Under the pieces are notes generated by a model. That model did not search any database and was not told where the DNA came from. It saw only the letters and a list, made by a program, of their open reading frames with translations. A program made the position numbers and the translations under genes. A stretch of DNA of 49,152 nt, taken from NCBI GenBank assembly GCA_021736385.1, contig JAIPFY010000020.1, positions 1 through 49,152 of the forward strand, read 5' to 3'. Below are positions 34,727-43,854 of this stretch, piece by piece (the first letter of the stretch is position 1; the number at the start of each line of letters is the position of its first letter). Origin of the DNA: Spirochaetia bacterium (lineage in GTDB: Bacteria > Spirochaetota > Spirochaetia > CAKZLE01).

Positions 34727-34962
34727 GGCTTCGACTCCTGCAGCTGTTTCAGCCTGGAGATCACCTCCCTGGGGCCGAGTCCCTGGCAGAGCTCTCCATC
34801 GATCCTGATGTTCGGCCCCTTCGAGCACTCTCGTAGACACAGATGGCCTGCCAGCACGATCTCACAGTCTTCATGCTGTGAGGCATACAGTTCAAGTGCT
34901 TCCAGTACCGCTGCATTGCCTCTGGCAAAGCAGGAACTACCCATGCACAGTTCTATCTTCAT
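34723..34962 (-). CDS. Small 2Fe-2S thioredoxin-fold protein
   Basis: A 79-residue 2Fe-2S protein with ligands C6-x4-C11 and C42-x3-C46. It is the first gene of the hydrogenase/phosphatase operon and overlaps the HydS-type gene by four bases. It may bring electrons to, or take them from, the sensor. AAGGAG precedes the ATG. Confidence 0.8.
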   Translation of the reverse strand: MKIELCMGSSCFARGNAAVLEALELYASQHEDCEIVLAGHLCLRECSKGPNIRIDGELCQGLGPREVISRLKQLQESKP

Positions 34963-35166
34963 GACGTCTCCTTACGGTAGCCGGAAAAAAGAGCTTCCGA
35001 AGCGGGCCTTCAGGCTATGACGATCACTGCGGGGAGTCACCCTGCGGGTTTCTGTACCACTGTGTGTGCAGCGGGCCGGAGATCTGTCAGGAGGAGATGC
35101 AAGGACCTGCTGGGTGTTCAGTTCACGTCACTCGGACCGCTTCGAAAGCGTACAAACCTATAGCAT

Positions 35167-35192
35167 ACCTGCAGGGCTCAGGCCCTGCAGGT
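35167..35192 (-). terminator. Terminator of adhE
   Basis: ACCTGCAGGGC and GCCCTGCAGGT form a perfect 11-bp stem with a 4-base loop, downstream of adhE on the minus strand. There is no marked T run. Confidence 0.75.
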
Positions 35193-35210
35193 CATCTTCC
35201 GGATACGTAC

Positions 35211-37835
35211 TTATCTCTTCCCGTAGAAGGCTGAGAGATACATCGTCCTGATCTCTGAGATCAGCGGGTAGCGGGGATTCGCCCCGGTACACTGATCATC
35301 AAAAGCCTGCTCAGAGAGTTCATCCAGCTTAGCCAGGAACTCCTGTTCGTTCACACCGCAGGCCTGAATACTCTCAGGGATATCAAGTCGCTTCTTCAGA
35401 TCCTCGATGAGGGCAATGAGCTTCTCCACCTTCTCAAGGTCCTTCTTACCGGCGACTCCGAGATAATCGGCGATACGTGCATACCTGGAGATCGCTGTAG
35501 GATACTCATACTGGGGGAATGCCGCCTGTTTTACCGGTACGTCAGTGGCATTGAACCTGATCACCTCTGAGATCATCAGGGCGTTTGCCACACCGTGCGG
35601 GATGTGAAAGGCTGCTCCCAGCTTATGTGCCATGGAGTGACACACTCCCAGGAAGGCATTTGCAAAGGCCATACCAGCCATACATGATGCATTATGCACC
35701 TTCTCCCGTGCCCGTACATCGGTCTTACCGTCTTCATAGGCTGCCGGCAGATACTTGAAGAGGATCCTCATGGCCTCAAGAGCGATACCGTTGGTATAAT
35801 CGGAAGCCATGATCGAAGCGAAGGCTTCCAGAGCATGAGTCAGAGCATCGATCCCGGAGGCTGCTGTGAGCGCAGGAGGCATCTCTGAGACCAGCTGGGC
35901 ATCTACGATCGCCATGCTCGGAGTGAGCGCATAGTCTGCGATGGGGTATTTCAGTCCTGTCCGGTCATCAGTGACGACGGAGAAGGGGGTCACCTCCGAG
36001 CCGGTCCCTGAAGTGGTGGGGATCGCCACCATGGAGGCCTTCTTGCCCATGTTCGGGAAGGTATAGATGCGTTTCTCGATATCCATGAACCGCAGGGCAA
36101 GACCTTCGAAAGATACTTCCGGGTGTTCATAGAGCAGCCACATGATCTTGGCAGCATCCATGGGAGACCCGCCGCCGAGTCCGATGATCACATCAGGTTG
36201 AAAGGCGTTCAGGATCTGCAGTCCACTGTTGATCGTGCTGAGGGTCGGGTCCGGTTTCACCTGATGGAAGCATTCACAGTCGATCCCGAGTCCTTCGAGG
36301 ACTGAGGTGACCCGCTCGACGTATCCGTTCTGATGCAGGTAGGAGTCAGTGACGATGAAGCATCGTCTCTTTCCTTTGAGCTCCTGCAGCGCCACAGGCA
36401 GACAGCCGTTCTTGAAATAGACTTTTGGCGGTACCTTGAACCATAGCATGTTCTCTCTCCTTTCAGCGATCGTCTTGATGTTGAGCAGATGCTTGACACC
36501 GACGTTCTCACTCACCGAGTTCCCGCCCCAGCTTCCGCAGCCGAGAGTCAATGATGGTTCAAGCCTGAAGTTGTAGATATCGCCGATTGCACCCTGTGAT
36601 GCAGGCATGTTCACCAGGACCCTCCCGGTCTTCACGATATCACCGTAGTAGGTGATCCTATCCTGATTCTGAAGGTCAGTGTAGAGCACCGACGTGTGAC
36701 CGAAGCCTCCCAGCTCGATGAGCTTCCGTGCTTTGTCCACACCATCTTCGAAATCCTCACAGCTGTAGAGGGCAAGACAGGGACTGAGTTTCTCATGTGC
36801 GAAGGGCTCCGCAGCTGATACGTCGGTCACTTCACCGATGAGCACTTTTGCCAGTTCCGGTACTTCGAACCCGGCGATCCGTGCGATGGTCACAGCACTC
36901 TGTCCTACGATGGCGGGGTTCACCGTACCCCGTTTCTTATCAAGGATCAGCTCCCGTACCGCTTTGAGCTGACCGGCATCGAGGATATAGCCTCCTCTCG
37001 TCTGGAACTCCTGTTTCACGGCAGCATAGAGATGCTTGTGTACGATGACCGCCTGTTCCGAAGCACAGACCACACCGTTGTCGAAGGTCTTGCTGATCAG
37101 CACCGAGTTGACAGCCATCCTGATATCCGCTGTCTCATCGATCACTGCAGGGGTATTCCCCGCACCCACGCCGATCGCAGGTTTCCCTGAAGAATAGGCA
37201 GCCTTGACCATGCCCGGACCACCGGTGGCAAGGATCAGATTGATGTACTCATGATGCATGAGTCTCTGTGAGAGTTCGAGTGATGGCTCACTGATCCATC
37301 CTATGATATCAGCGGGAGCACCGGCCCGGACCGCCGCATCACGGATGATCCTGGCCGCTTCCACGGTACACTCCTTCGCCCTGGGGTGGGGAGAGAAGAC
37401 GATGGCATTACGGGTCTTCAAGGCGATCAGGGCTTTGAAGATCACCGTAGAGGTGGGATTCGTCGTGGGGATGATCGCGCAGACCACGCCGATGGGTTCT
37501 GCGATCTTCTTGATGCCGAAGGATGTATCATCTTCGATCATACCGCAGGTCATCGTATCTTTATATTTGTTGAAGATGAATTCGGATGCGAAGTGGTTCT
37601 TGATCACTTTGTCTTCCACGATCCCCATTCCAGTCTCTGCCACAGCGTGTTTGGCAAGGCTGATCCGTGCCTCATTTGCGGCGATCGCGGCCTGTCTGAA
37701 GATCTCATCAACCTGTTTCTGCGAGAATGCTGCATACTGTCTCTGTGCGTTCTTGACTCGAGCCATCAAGGCATCAAGTCCAGCTTCCGTCGAGGCTCCA
37801 TCGTTCACTCTCGTCTCTTCGTTCTGTGCTGTCAT
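35211..37835 (-). CDS. adhE: Bifunctional aldehyde-alcohol dehydrogenase AdhE
   Basis: Converts acetyl-CoA to acetaldehyde and then ethanol, reoxidising two NADH; the main ethanol route of fermenting bacteria. The 874 residues hold an N-terminal aldehyde dehydrogenase domain (catalytic Cys in DNGVVCASEQ; GAGNTPAVID) and a C-terminal iron alcohol dehydrogenase (GGGSPMDAAK; metal site GIDALTHALEA, VCHSMAHKLG, IPHGVAN). Length is standard. AGGAG lies before the ATG. The promoter carries the ATCGAT-N8-ATCGAT motif shared with the iron ADH at 8.1 kb. The redox repressor gene rex lies just upstream on the same strand. Confidence 0.97.
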   Translation of the reverse strand: MTAQNEETRVNDGASTEAGLDALMARVKNAQRQYAAFSQKQVDEIFRQAAIAANEARISLAKHAVAETGMGIVEDKVIKNHFASEFIFNKYKDTMTCGMIEDDTSFGIKKIAEPIGVVCAIIPTTNPTSTVIFKALIALKTRNAIVFSPHPRAKECTVEAARIIRDAAVRAGAPADIIGWISEPSLELSQRLMHHEYINLILATGGPGMVKAAYSSGKPAIGVGAGNTPAVIDETADIRMAVNSVLISKTFDNGVVCASEQAVIVHKHLYAAVKQEFQTRGGYILDAGQLKAVRELILDKKRGTVNPAIVGQSAVTIARIAGFEVPELAKVLIGEVTDVSAAEPFAHEKLSPCLALYSCEDFEDGVDKARKLIELGGFGHTSVLYTDLQNQDRITYYGDIVKTGRVLVNMPASQGAIGDIYNFRLEPSLTLGCGSWGGNSVSENVGVKHLLNIKTIAERRENMLWFKVPPKVYFKNGCLPVALQELKGKRRCFIVTDSYLHQNGYVERVTSVLEGLGIDCECFHQVKPDPTLSTINSGLQILNAFQPDVIIGLGGGSPMDAAKIMWLLYEHPEVSFEGLALRFMDIEKRIYTFPNMGKKASMVAIPTTSGTGSEVTPFSVVTDDRTGLKYPIADYALTPSMAIVDAQLVSEMPPALTAASGIDALTHALEAFASIMASDYTNGIALEAMRILFKYLPAAYEDGKTDVRAREKVHNASCMAGMAFANAFLGVCHSMAHKLGAAFHIPHGVANALMISEVIRFNATDVPVKQAAFPQYEYPTAISRYARIADYLGVAGKKDLEKVEKLIALIEDLKKRLDIPESIQACGVNEQEFLAKLDELSEQAFDDQCTGANPRYPLISEIRTMYLSAFYGKR

Positions 37836-37887
37836 CTGTAAACACTCCTATTCGATAATTTTTTATCTGATCAGTTTACAGCAACAA

Positions 37888-37915
37888 TATATACATTTTT
37901 ATCGATACTTGTCAA
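37888..37915 (-). promoter_or_regulatory. adhE promoter
   Basis: Minus strand: TTGACA (37915-37910), 16 bases, TATATA (37893-37888). Confidence 0.7.
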
Positions 37916-37920
37916 TCGAT
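37901..37920 (-). promoter_or_regulatory. Operator-like site, ATCGAT-N8-ATCGAT
   Basis: ATCGAT at 37915-37920 and 37901-37906, 8 bases apart, straddling the -35 element of adhE. On the coding strand the inner half reads ATCGATAAA, the same half-site as at 8075-8083. The site does not resemble the usual TTGTGAA-type Rex operator. Confidence 0.6.
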
Positions 37921-38193
37921 ATATTTTTATTTTTTCATATTCTGATCGTTCAGCTCTGCGTCGAGCTATGGTGCAGTGATGAGTACGCTGTACAGAAGAG
38001 ACTAGCCTATTCCAGAGACTGCTTGCGTGAGCGGATCCTCCTGCTGAGGGCTGCACTGGTCAGATCGCACTGCCCCGCAGGGAGCTGATGACAGAAGGGG
38101 TATCACTGCACGGGTATGCAGAACAGGATATGCGTTCGCAGCAGTTCGTGGTAAGGGGTTGATGATGATAGAGGTATATCAGGAGGGAAGAAC

Positions 38194-38868
38194 TTAGTTC
38201 TGCAGGCTGCGTTTTGTCCGGGACTTCTCCTCGATGGATTTCTTGATCCTGGAAGAGAGTTCGGCAAAACTCGTGGCAAGGTCGGTCCTCTGCACGATGA
38301 TATCCTCAGGCAGGGTCAGATTCTTGGGCACGAAGTTCCAGATGCCTTTGATTCCCGCAGCTACGACCATCTCTGCCACTTCCTGCGCGACTTCGGCAGG
38401 TACCGTCAGGACTGCGATATTCACCCCCAGTCGTACCACGGTCTCCTCAAGGTGTTCCATGGACTGGACGGTGACTCCATAGACCGTGGTCCCGATCTTC
38501 TTCTTGTCGTTATCGAGGATCGCCACGATGCGCAGCCCGTAATTCGCGAAGCCTTTGTACCCGACCAGGGCGTTCCCCAGGTTCCCGGCACCGATGAGGA
38601 TCGCATCGGTGGCATTATCCCAACCGAGATGATGTTCGATAGCCATGATCAGTTCATGCACTTCGAAACCCACTTTCGGTTTGCCTTCCACTCCGGTACA
38701 GGACATATCCTTACGCACCTGGATCGGTTTGAGTCGCAGGTCTTCAGCCAGTCGTGTAGCCGATACCCAGCTTTCGCCAGCATTTTCAAAATCCTTGAGC
38801 AGCCGGAGATAGGCAGGGAATCGTCTTATGGTGGGCAACGGTATGGAAAATAGTGCTTCTTTGTTCAT
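38194..38868 (-). CDS. rex: Redox-sensing transcriptional repressor Rex
   Basis: Rex senses the NADH/NAD ratio and represses fermentation and hydrogenase genes when NAD is plentiful. The 224 residues comprise a winged helix (about 1-80, with IPLPTIRRFPAYLRLL and the recognition stretch KPIQVRKDMS) and a Rossmann domain with GAGNLG (93-98), ending in a helix (ELSSRIKKSIEEK) used in domain swapping. Length is normal. GGTGAG lies just before the ATG. It sits upstream of adhE on the same strand, but the 358-base gap means separate transcription. adhE and the hydrogenase operon are natural targets. Confidence 0.95.
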   Translation of the reverse strand: MNKEALFSIPLPTIRRFPAYLRLLKDFENAGESWVSATRLAEDLRLKPIQVRKDMSCTGVEGKPKVGFEVHELIMAIEHHLGWDNATDAILIGAGNLGNALVGYKGFANYGLRIVAILDNDKKKIGTTVYGVTVQSMEHLEETVVRLGVNIAVLTVPAEVAQEVAEMVVAAGIKGIWNFVPKNLTLPEDIIVQRTDLATSFAELSSRIKKSIEEKSRTKRSLQN

Positions 38869-38940
38869 ATCTCACCTATTATACGCGAGTTCTTATCATT
38901 TGCCAATGTAAAAGTGTAATGATACTAATCTGCTGTATGC

Positions 38941-38969
38941 AGTATACCTGACTTTCACCTGATTATCAA
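38941..38969 (-). promoter_or_regulatory. rex promoter
   Basis: Minus strand: TTGATA (38969-38964), 17 bases, TATACT (38946-38941). A second match, TTGGCA-N17-TATAAT (38906-38878), is closer to consensus, but its start would fall at the ribosome site and give an almost leaderless message. Confidence 0.6.
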
Positions 38970-38991
38970 TAAATATTTATCGTTTACTGTA

Positions 38992-39846
38992 TCAGCAGGT
39001 CAACTCCCGCTCGATCTCATCGATCAGCCAGTCAGGAGTCGAAGCTCCGGCTGTGATACCCATCCGGGCTACCCTCTTCATCTCCGGGACTACTTCTTCG
39101 CGGCTGTTGATGTGCCAGACCCGGCTGGTCCCGACACGGGCGGCTTCATACAGCCTGCGGGTATTCGAACTGTTCTTACCACCGATCACGATGACCGCAT
39201 CAACCTGTGCACACAGCTCGATCAGGGCCTTCTGCCGGTTCGCGGTTGCAGGACAGATGCTCTTGATGACTTTCAGTTCACAGCCGGCAGCCTCAGCGAG
39301 CAGGACCAGATGGCCAGCTATAGCATCAAAACGGTCTGAGGAGAAGGTCGTCTGGGAGAGCAGCACCAGGGGTCTGCTGAAGGTCACAGCCTCAAGTCCC
39401 GAAAGGTCATGAACGACGATGACCTCCTCTGGCACACGTGCAGCACCGGCTACCGCTTGGACCTCTCCATGTCCGTGGTCTCCAACAAGAACGATCTGAA
39501 AGGATCGCTGCGAGTATTCACGAACGATCCTCTGCGAGTTGAGTACACGGGGACAGGTCCCGTCGATCAGCTGGAATCCCGCATCACGAAACTGCTGCTC
39601 CTGCACCGCAGCGATCCCGTGGGCCCTGATCACAGCGATCCCTGCAGGGGCCTCCTGGGCATCGTCGATCACCGATACGCCCTGCTTCTGCAGATAGTCC
39701 ATGAACTGTTCATTGTGGATGAGCGGACCGATGGTGTATACCGGCAGATGCTGCACCCTTCCCTGCTCGACAGCCTGTTTGACCTTATGCACTGCCGACT
39801 GTACTCCCGAGCAGAATCCCAGCACTTCGGATCTGATGAGTATCAT
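38992..39846 (-). CDS. ispH: 4-hydroxy-3-methylbut-2-enyl diphosphate reductase IspH
   Basis: Last enzyme of the MEP isoprenoid pathway, reducing HMBPP to IPP and DMAPP with an iron-sulfur cluster. The three cluster cysteines are C12 (GFCSGV), C98 (GTCPRV) and C198 (SICPAT); H44 and H76 and the GASTPDWLI end are present. The usual HPE motif reads HGE (126-128), a small departure. At 284 residues it is normal length. It overlaps the O-methyltransferase gene by ATGA, so the two are translated together. Confidence 0.94.
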   Translation of the reverse strand: MILIRSEVLGFCSGVQSAVHKVKQAVEQGRVQHLPVYTIGPLIHNEQFMDYLQKQGVSVIDDAQEAPAGIAVIRAHGIAAVQEQQFRDAGFQLIDGTCPRVLNSQRIVREYSQRSFQIVLVGDHGHGEVQAVAGAARVPEEVIVVHDLSGLEAVTFSRPLVLLSQTTFSSDRFDAIAGHLVLLAEAAGCELKVIKSICPATANRQKALIELCAQVDAVIVIGGKNSSNTRRLYEAARVGTSRVWHINSREEVVPEMKRVARMGITAGASTPDWLIDEIERELTC

Positions 39847-40487
39847 CCTTCACTCCCCTGTTTCAGACTCAGGCAGACTCCCTGACCTGCAGGGAGCATG
39901 GTCGTGTAATACCGGGAATCAGCGAACAGTCTGCGGTCGTATCGATCGACATGGACTCCCAGACCTTTTCGGGTCTGCGGGTCAAACTGCAGCAGCGTAT
40001 CATCAGTGAACAGCAGTCCCTGCGGACGAAGCAGCGCATAGACATCTTCATAGACTTCGTTATAGGTCGATTTACCGCAGTCCTGAAAGATCAGATCATA
40101 CTGCTGTCGCTGCTGCACCAGCTCCGGAAGGATCTGCTGCACATCGCCCTGACGCAGTTCGATCACATCAGAGAGGCCTGCCTCTGCAATGTGCCTGCGA
40201 GCTTCGGCACTGGTGCGTTCATGATTGTCTATGGCGGTGACCATCCCGCCTACGGCTCGGGCAGCCATCCCAAGCCATATGGTAGAGTAGCCGATACCGC
40301 TTCCGAGTTCCAGGATGCGTTCTGCCCGGCTAAGTCGGATCAGCAGTCCCAGCAGCTTTGCAAGTTCAGGTTCGATGAAGGGTTGTATATCATCCCTGAC
40401 TGCTGCATCAGCCTCAAGGGTCTTCAGCACTGTATGATCATAGGAGATCAGAGATCGTATATAGCCCATCATCCTCTCGTGTTCCAT
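39843..40487 (-). CDS. O-methyltransferase, SAM-dependent
   Basis: Class I methyltransferase of the COMT/CCoAOMT-like family, 214 residues. The SAM site is ILELGSGIGYSTIWLG, followed by VTAIDNHE and LIFQDCGKSTYNEVY, where the aspartate often binds a metal. Bacterial relatives include the tRNA hydroxyuridine methyltransferase TrmR as well as enzymes acting on small phenols; I cannot choose. GGGAGGAACC precedes the ATG. It is the first gene of a two-gene unit with ispH. Confidence 0.82.
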   Translation of the reverse strand: MEHERMMGYIRSLISYDHTVLKTLEADAAVRDDIQPFIEPELAKLLGLLIRLSRAERILELGSGIGYSTIWLGMAARAVGGMVTAIDNHERTSAEARRHIAEAGLSDVIELRQGDVQQILPELVQQRQQYDLIFQDCGKSTYNEVYEDVYALLRPQGLLFTDDTLLQFDPQTRKGLGVHVDRYDRRLFADSRYYTTMLPAGQGVCLSLKQGSEG

Positions 40488-40617
40488 GGTTCCTCCCAGA
40501 AAAAAGCTCTCCTACCTCGTATTCGACGCAGCCCGAGCCCGGCACCAGCTCCTGCTGTGCCAACTTGGGATAGGCAGGTATCTCATATGTCCAGCTGCGT
40601 TCACCGGTATATCTCAT
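40438..40617 (-). CDS. Possible small protein overlapping the O-methyltransferase start
   Basis: A 59-codon frame beginning MRYTGERSWTYEIPAYPK and rich in Glu, Tyr and Trp, unlike a random reading. It overlaps the first codons of the methyltransferase gene in another frame. No strong ribosome site is visible, so it may be a leader peptide, a short protein or chance. I do not recognise it. Confidence 0.25.
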   Translation of the reverse strand: MRYTGERSWTYEIPAYPKLAQQELVPGSGCVEYEVGELFSGRNHGTREDDGLYTISDLL

Positions 40618-40673
40618 CCATAGGATAAAATCGCATTGTATGCAAGTACCTGATGCGGTACGGGAGCTCCTAA

Positions 40674-40710
40674 GAGATTGAGCCGCCCTGTATCAGGGCG
40701 GCTCAATCTC
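40674..40710. terminator. 17-bp perfect hairpin after secF
   Basis: GAGATTGAGCCGCCCTG (40674-40690), loop TAT, exact complement to 40710. It is downstream of secF and upstream of the methyltransferase unit. It lacks a T tail on both sides, so it may also protect the message end. Confidence 0.7.
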
Positions 40711-40763
40711 AATCTATATGCTGAGGTTTTTCACAAGGGTGCTGCCGCAAGCGGCCGTTCCCA

Positions 40764-42095
40764 CTATTTCTTGGTCTGTCGCTTACCGCGTTTCTTTCGT
40801 TCTGCGACTGCGACTTCCACATCTTCGAGCTCTTTGGCAGCGGGGGCTGCTTCGGGAGTTACCGCTTCAACAGCAGGTTCTTCACCGGTCCGTCCCAGAT
40901 GCTTGTCGTTCTTTGCCTTGAGTCTCTTCATCAAGCCCATCAGCACCGGAGATGCGATAAAGATCGATGAGTAGGTTCCCACGACGATACCGAAGATCAG
41001 ATTCAGCGCAAACAGCTTGATAGCACCGGTTGCGAAGATATACAGCGGTATGACTGCAAGCAGCGTGGTCAGCGAGGTGATCAGTGTTCTGCTCAAAGAC
41101 TGTGTGATACTCTTGTTGATCACATGCTCAAAGGTCTTCCCCTTGATGGATACCATGTTCTCCCTGATACGGTCGAATACGACGATCGTATCATTAAGAG
41201 AGTACCCGATAATCGTCAGTACCGCAGCGATCGTGGTCGTGGATACTTCCAGCCTGAAGATCGCTATGAACCCGAGCATGATCAGTACATCATGCACCAG
41301 AGCAGAGAGCGCTGACAGAGCATAGGCCAGCTTGAATCGGAACCAGATGTAGGCAAGTATCAGAAGCAGTGCTACGACTACCACCAGGAAGGCACTCGTT
41401 GACAGAGCCGCAGAGAACTTGGGTCCGACGTAGTCAGAGCCCTTCACTACGACACTGTGGCTCCCGAAGGTGTCACGCAGCAGCTGAGAGATGGTTGATT
41501 CGAGTTTGTCTTTCTCTCCCTCGGTCTCGGCACCGACCCTGATCTGGAACTCCTGAGCCATCTCATCACCGACGACCTGAACCTGTGCGATATCCATCGA
41601 GGAGAGCGCGGTTCGAACGTCATCGATCATCAGGTATCCGGCACTCTCTGTATTAGCTACATTGAGGTAGACAGGGGCTTCAGTGATCTCATAGGGCAGT
41701 GAAAGCCCGGTCACGACGGCTGTCACTGGAGTCTGTGCACCGGTGATCAGTTCCGCTTCGATAGCGGTCCGGGTATTGAGCCCCTCTGCCAGGGCTCCCA
41801 TGGTGCTGTATGCCTCTTTTGAGAAGGTCTCAGTCACCACTCCGTTCACATTACGAGAGGTGACGACGATATTCCCGGCCACCACATCAAAAGTCACATC
41901 ATCATTCCCTGAATAGGTCAGAGACATGCCCTCATCGGCGATCTGAACACGCTGGCTCAGACCTGGCTGAAAATCGATACCCAGGTTGAATCCACCCAGG
42001 GCGATGATGCCTGCGATTCCACCGATGATCAACAGGAGGGAAAGAGCGAACATATAGTAGCGTATCTTCGTGAAATTAATTACTTTCTTGCTCAT
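40764..42095 (-). CDS. secF: Protein translocase subunit SecF
   Basis: Membrane partner of SecD in the SecDF complex, which uses the proton gradient to pull proteins out of the Sec channel. The 443 residues include the first segment, a long external domain and the five-segment block with GYSLNDTIVVFDRIREN and the SITQSLSRTLITSLTTL stretch. The external domain is longer than in E. coli, and the C-terminus carries an acidic then basic tail of about 50 residues ending in KKRGKRQTKK. Its ATG overlaps the secD stop (TAATG). Confidence 0.95.
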   Translation of the reverse strand: MSKKVINFTKIRYYMFALSLLLIIGGIAGIIALGGFNLGIDFQPGLSQRVQIADEGMSLTYSGNDDVTFDVVAGNIVVTSRNVNGVVTETFSKEAYSTMGALAEGLNTRTAIEAELITGAQTPVTAVVTGLSLPYEITEAPVYLNVANTESAGYLMIDDVRTALSSMDIAQVQVVGDEMAQEFQIRVGAETEGEKDKLESTISQLLRDTFGSHSVVVKGSDYVGPKFSAALSTSAFLVVVVALLLILAYIWFRFKLAYALSALSALVHDVLIMLGFIAIFRLEVSTTTIAAVLTIIGYSLNDTIVVFDRIRENMVSIKGKTFEHVINKSITQSLSRTLITSLTTLLAVIPLYIFATGAIKLFALNLIFGIVVGTYSSIFIASPVLMGLMKRLKAKNDKHLGRTGEEPAVEAVTPEAAPAAKELEDVEVAVAERKKRGKRQTKK

Positions 42096-43813
42096 TACAT
42101 CCTCCAGTCTATGTGCAACTTCTTCACACCCATCTGCTCTATGGCAAAGTCAAATATGAGATGAGACACAAACAATGCTGTAAACATCGAGCTTACAATA
42201 CCAACTGCAAGAGTATTGGCGAATCCTGCTACAGAGCCCGAACCGAGCTGTGAAAGCACCAGGGCTGCTATGAATGTCGTGATATTGGCATCCATGATCG
42301 TCCAGAAGGCTTTCTTGAACCCTGCTTTCACTGATGCTTCAGCAGATTTCCCCAGCAGGTACTCTTCCTTGATCCTCTCGAAGATGATGACATTCGCATC
42401 GACTGCCATACCGACGGTGAGGATAAGTCCGGCAATACTGGTCAGCGTCAGCGTCAGGTTGAACGCTGAAAGGATCGCCAGCATGAAGAACAGGTTGAGC
42501 AGCAGTGCAAGGTCAGCGATCATACCGGCCCTTCGATAGTAGACAGTCATGAAGATGATCACCAGGATGAACCCGATGGCTATTGCCTGCAGTCCGCTTG
42601 ATACGGCATCTTCTCCAAGGGAAGCACCGACAGCCTGCTGATTGATGACGCTCAACTCGATCGGCAGAGCAGCTGTCCTGAGGACGATGGCCAGAGCTGC
42701 GGCCTCTTCAGAGGAGAATCCTGAGATCTGCACGCTGGATCTGATAGGCTCGTTGATGGTAGCCATCGATTTGACCTTGCCGTCCATCACTACTGCCAGT
42801 GTATCGTTCTGATGGGTCGAGGTAAGCTTATAGAAGAGCTCCCCGCCCTTGTCATCCAGCTGGAAGTTTACCGTAGGTCTTCCGGTGATAGGGTTGGTCC
42901 CGGTCGTGGCTTCCATGATATGGATACCATCGAGTCCGACTTCCTCATCAAGGACGACCAGTCTCTGCAGTTCATCGATCCCGTAGGCATCGTTCTCATA
43001 GAATCCGGCTACCATGTATCCGGCATCCAGGAAATCATGCTGTTTGATCGCACCGGTCTCGGTGAATTTCTCTGCGGGATTCGCAGCAACATACTCTTCT
43101 ACTCTCTGAGAGAGTTCCTGATTGACGATATGGAAGGTCAACGAGCCTTTCCCCATGAGGAACGAATTGATTCGCTCAGGGTCTGCGGCTCCAGGGACTT
43201 CGACCAGGATCTGATCGGTTCCCTGCAGTCTGATGTCAGGTTCAGTCACCCCGAACTGGTCAATACGGTTGTTGAGGATTTCCATATCCTCCCGTACCTT
43301 CTGACTGATCACTGCATCATCTACCGCTTCACCGACTTTCTCCTCATAGGAGGCTCTGTTCGCTTCGAGCAGTACACTCATACCGCCTGAGAGATCCAGT
43401 CCAAGCTGCAGGATGCTGTTGCCTTCGTCTTTGACATCGAGCAGTTCTGCACGGTAGTAATTCTCTATCGCATTGAAAAGACCTTGTTCGGAGGTGTACG
43501 CTTTCATCACCTCTTCAACTGTCCATGTCCCCTTCGGGACATCCATATTTCTATTCTTGTATGACTCTTTAGAGATAGCGATCAGATAATCATATGCTGA
43601 TGGCACACTCGCATCCAGAGCCATGGATTTGAGATCTCGTAGCTCCTGCGTAGCTCGACCACGAGCATATTCTTTGATCTGCTCTTTTGATCCAGTAGCA
43701 AGGTCCTTTGTCTCCTGGGGTACAGCAAAATACCATCTTGCAGTCGGAAACAGAAATAATCCGCTTACCACTACCACCAGGAGCACGATGAACAAACGTC
43801 CGCGTTTAGTCAT
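42095..43813 (-). CDS. secD: Protein translocase subunit SecD
   Basis: Subunit of SecDF, 572 residues. Key stretches are LGLDLSGGMSVLLEA after the first segment, the large external domain, and the membrane block with ALPIELSVINQQAVGASLG, TVGMAVDANVIIFERIKEE and DANITTFIAALVL, including the conserved Asp in AVDANV. It lies between yajC and secF in the usual order. GGAG precedes the ATG. Confidence 0.96.
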   Translation of the reverse strand: MTKRGRLFIVLLVVVVSGLFLFPTARWYFAVPQETKDLATGSKEQIKEYARGRATQELRDLKSMALDASVPSAYDYLIAISKESYKNRNMDVPKGTWTVEEVMKAYTSEQGLFNAIENYYRAELLDVKDEGNSILQLGLDLSGGMSVLLEANRASYEEKVGEAVDDAVISQKVREDMEILNNRIDQFGVTEPDIRLQGTDQILVEVPGAADPERINSFLMGKGSLTFHIVNQELSQRVEEYVAANPAEKFTETGAIKQHDFLDAGYMVAGFYENDAYGIDELQRLVVLDEEVGLDGIHIMEATTGTNPITGRPTVNFQLDDKGGELFYKLTSTHQNDTLAVVMDGKVKSMATINEPIRSSVQISGFSSEEAAALAIVLRTAALPIELSVINQQAVGASLGEDAVSSGLQAIAIGFILVIIFMTVYYRRAGMIADLALLLNLFFMLAILSAFNLTLTLTSIAGLILTVGMAVDANVIIFERIKEEYLLGKSAEASVKAGFKKAFWTIMDANITTFIAALVLSQLGSGSVAGFANTLAVGIVSSMFTALFVSHLIFDFAIEQMGVKKLHIDWRM

Positions 43814-43854
43814 TGCGCAACTCCAATAGAGAATTTGTTTGAGAGACCGAACAC

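Larger units (their letters stand above)
37836..38193. other. Intergenic between adhE and rex
   Basis: A 358-base gap: the adhE leader, promoter and operator (37850-37925), then about 270 bases downstream of rex in which I see no gene and no clear terminator. Confidence 0.6.

Noticed and set aside
34963-35160. Known riboswitch (Moco or c-di-GMP) before the hydrogenase operon
   Set aside because: No consensus core could be recognised by eye.
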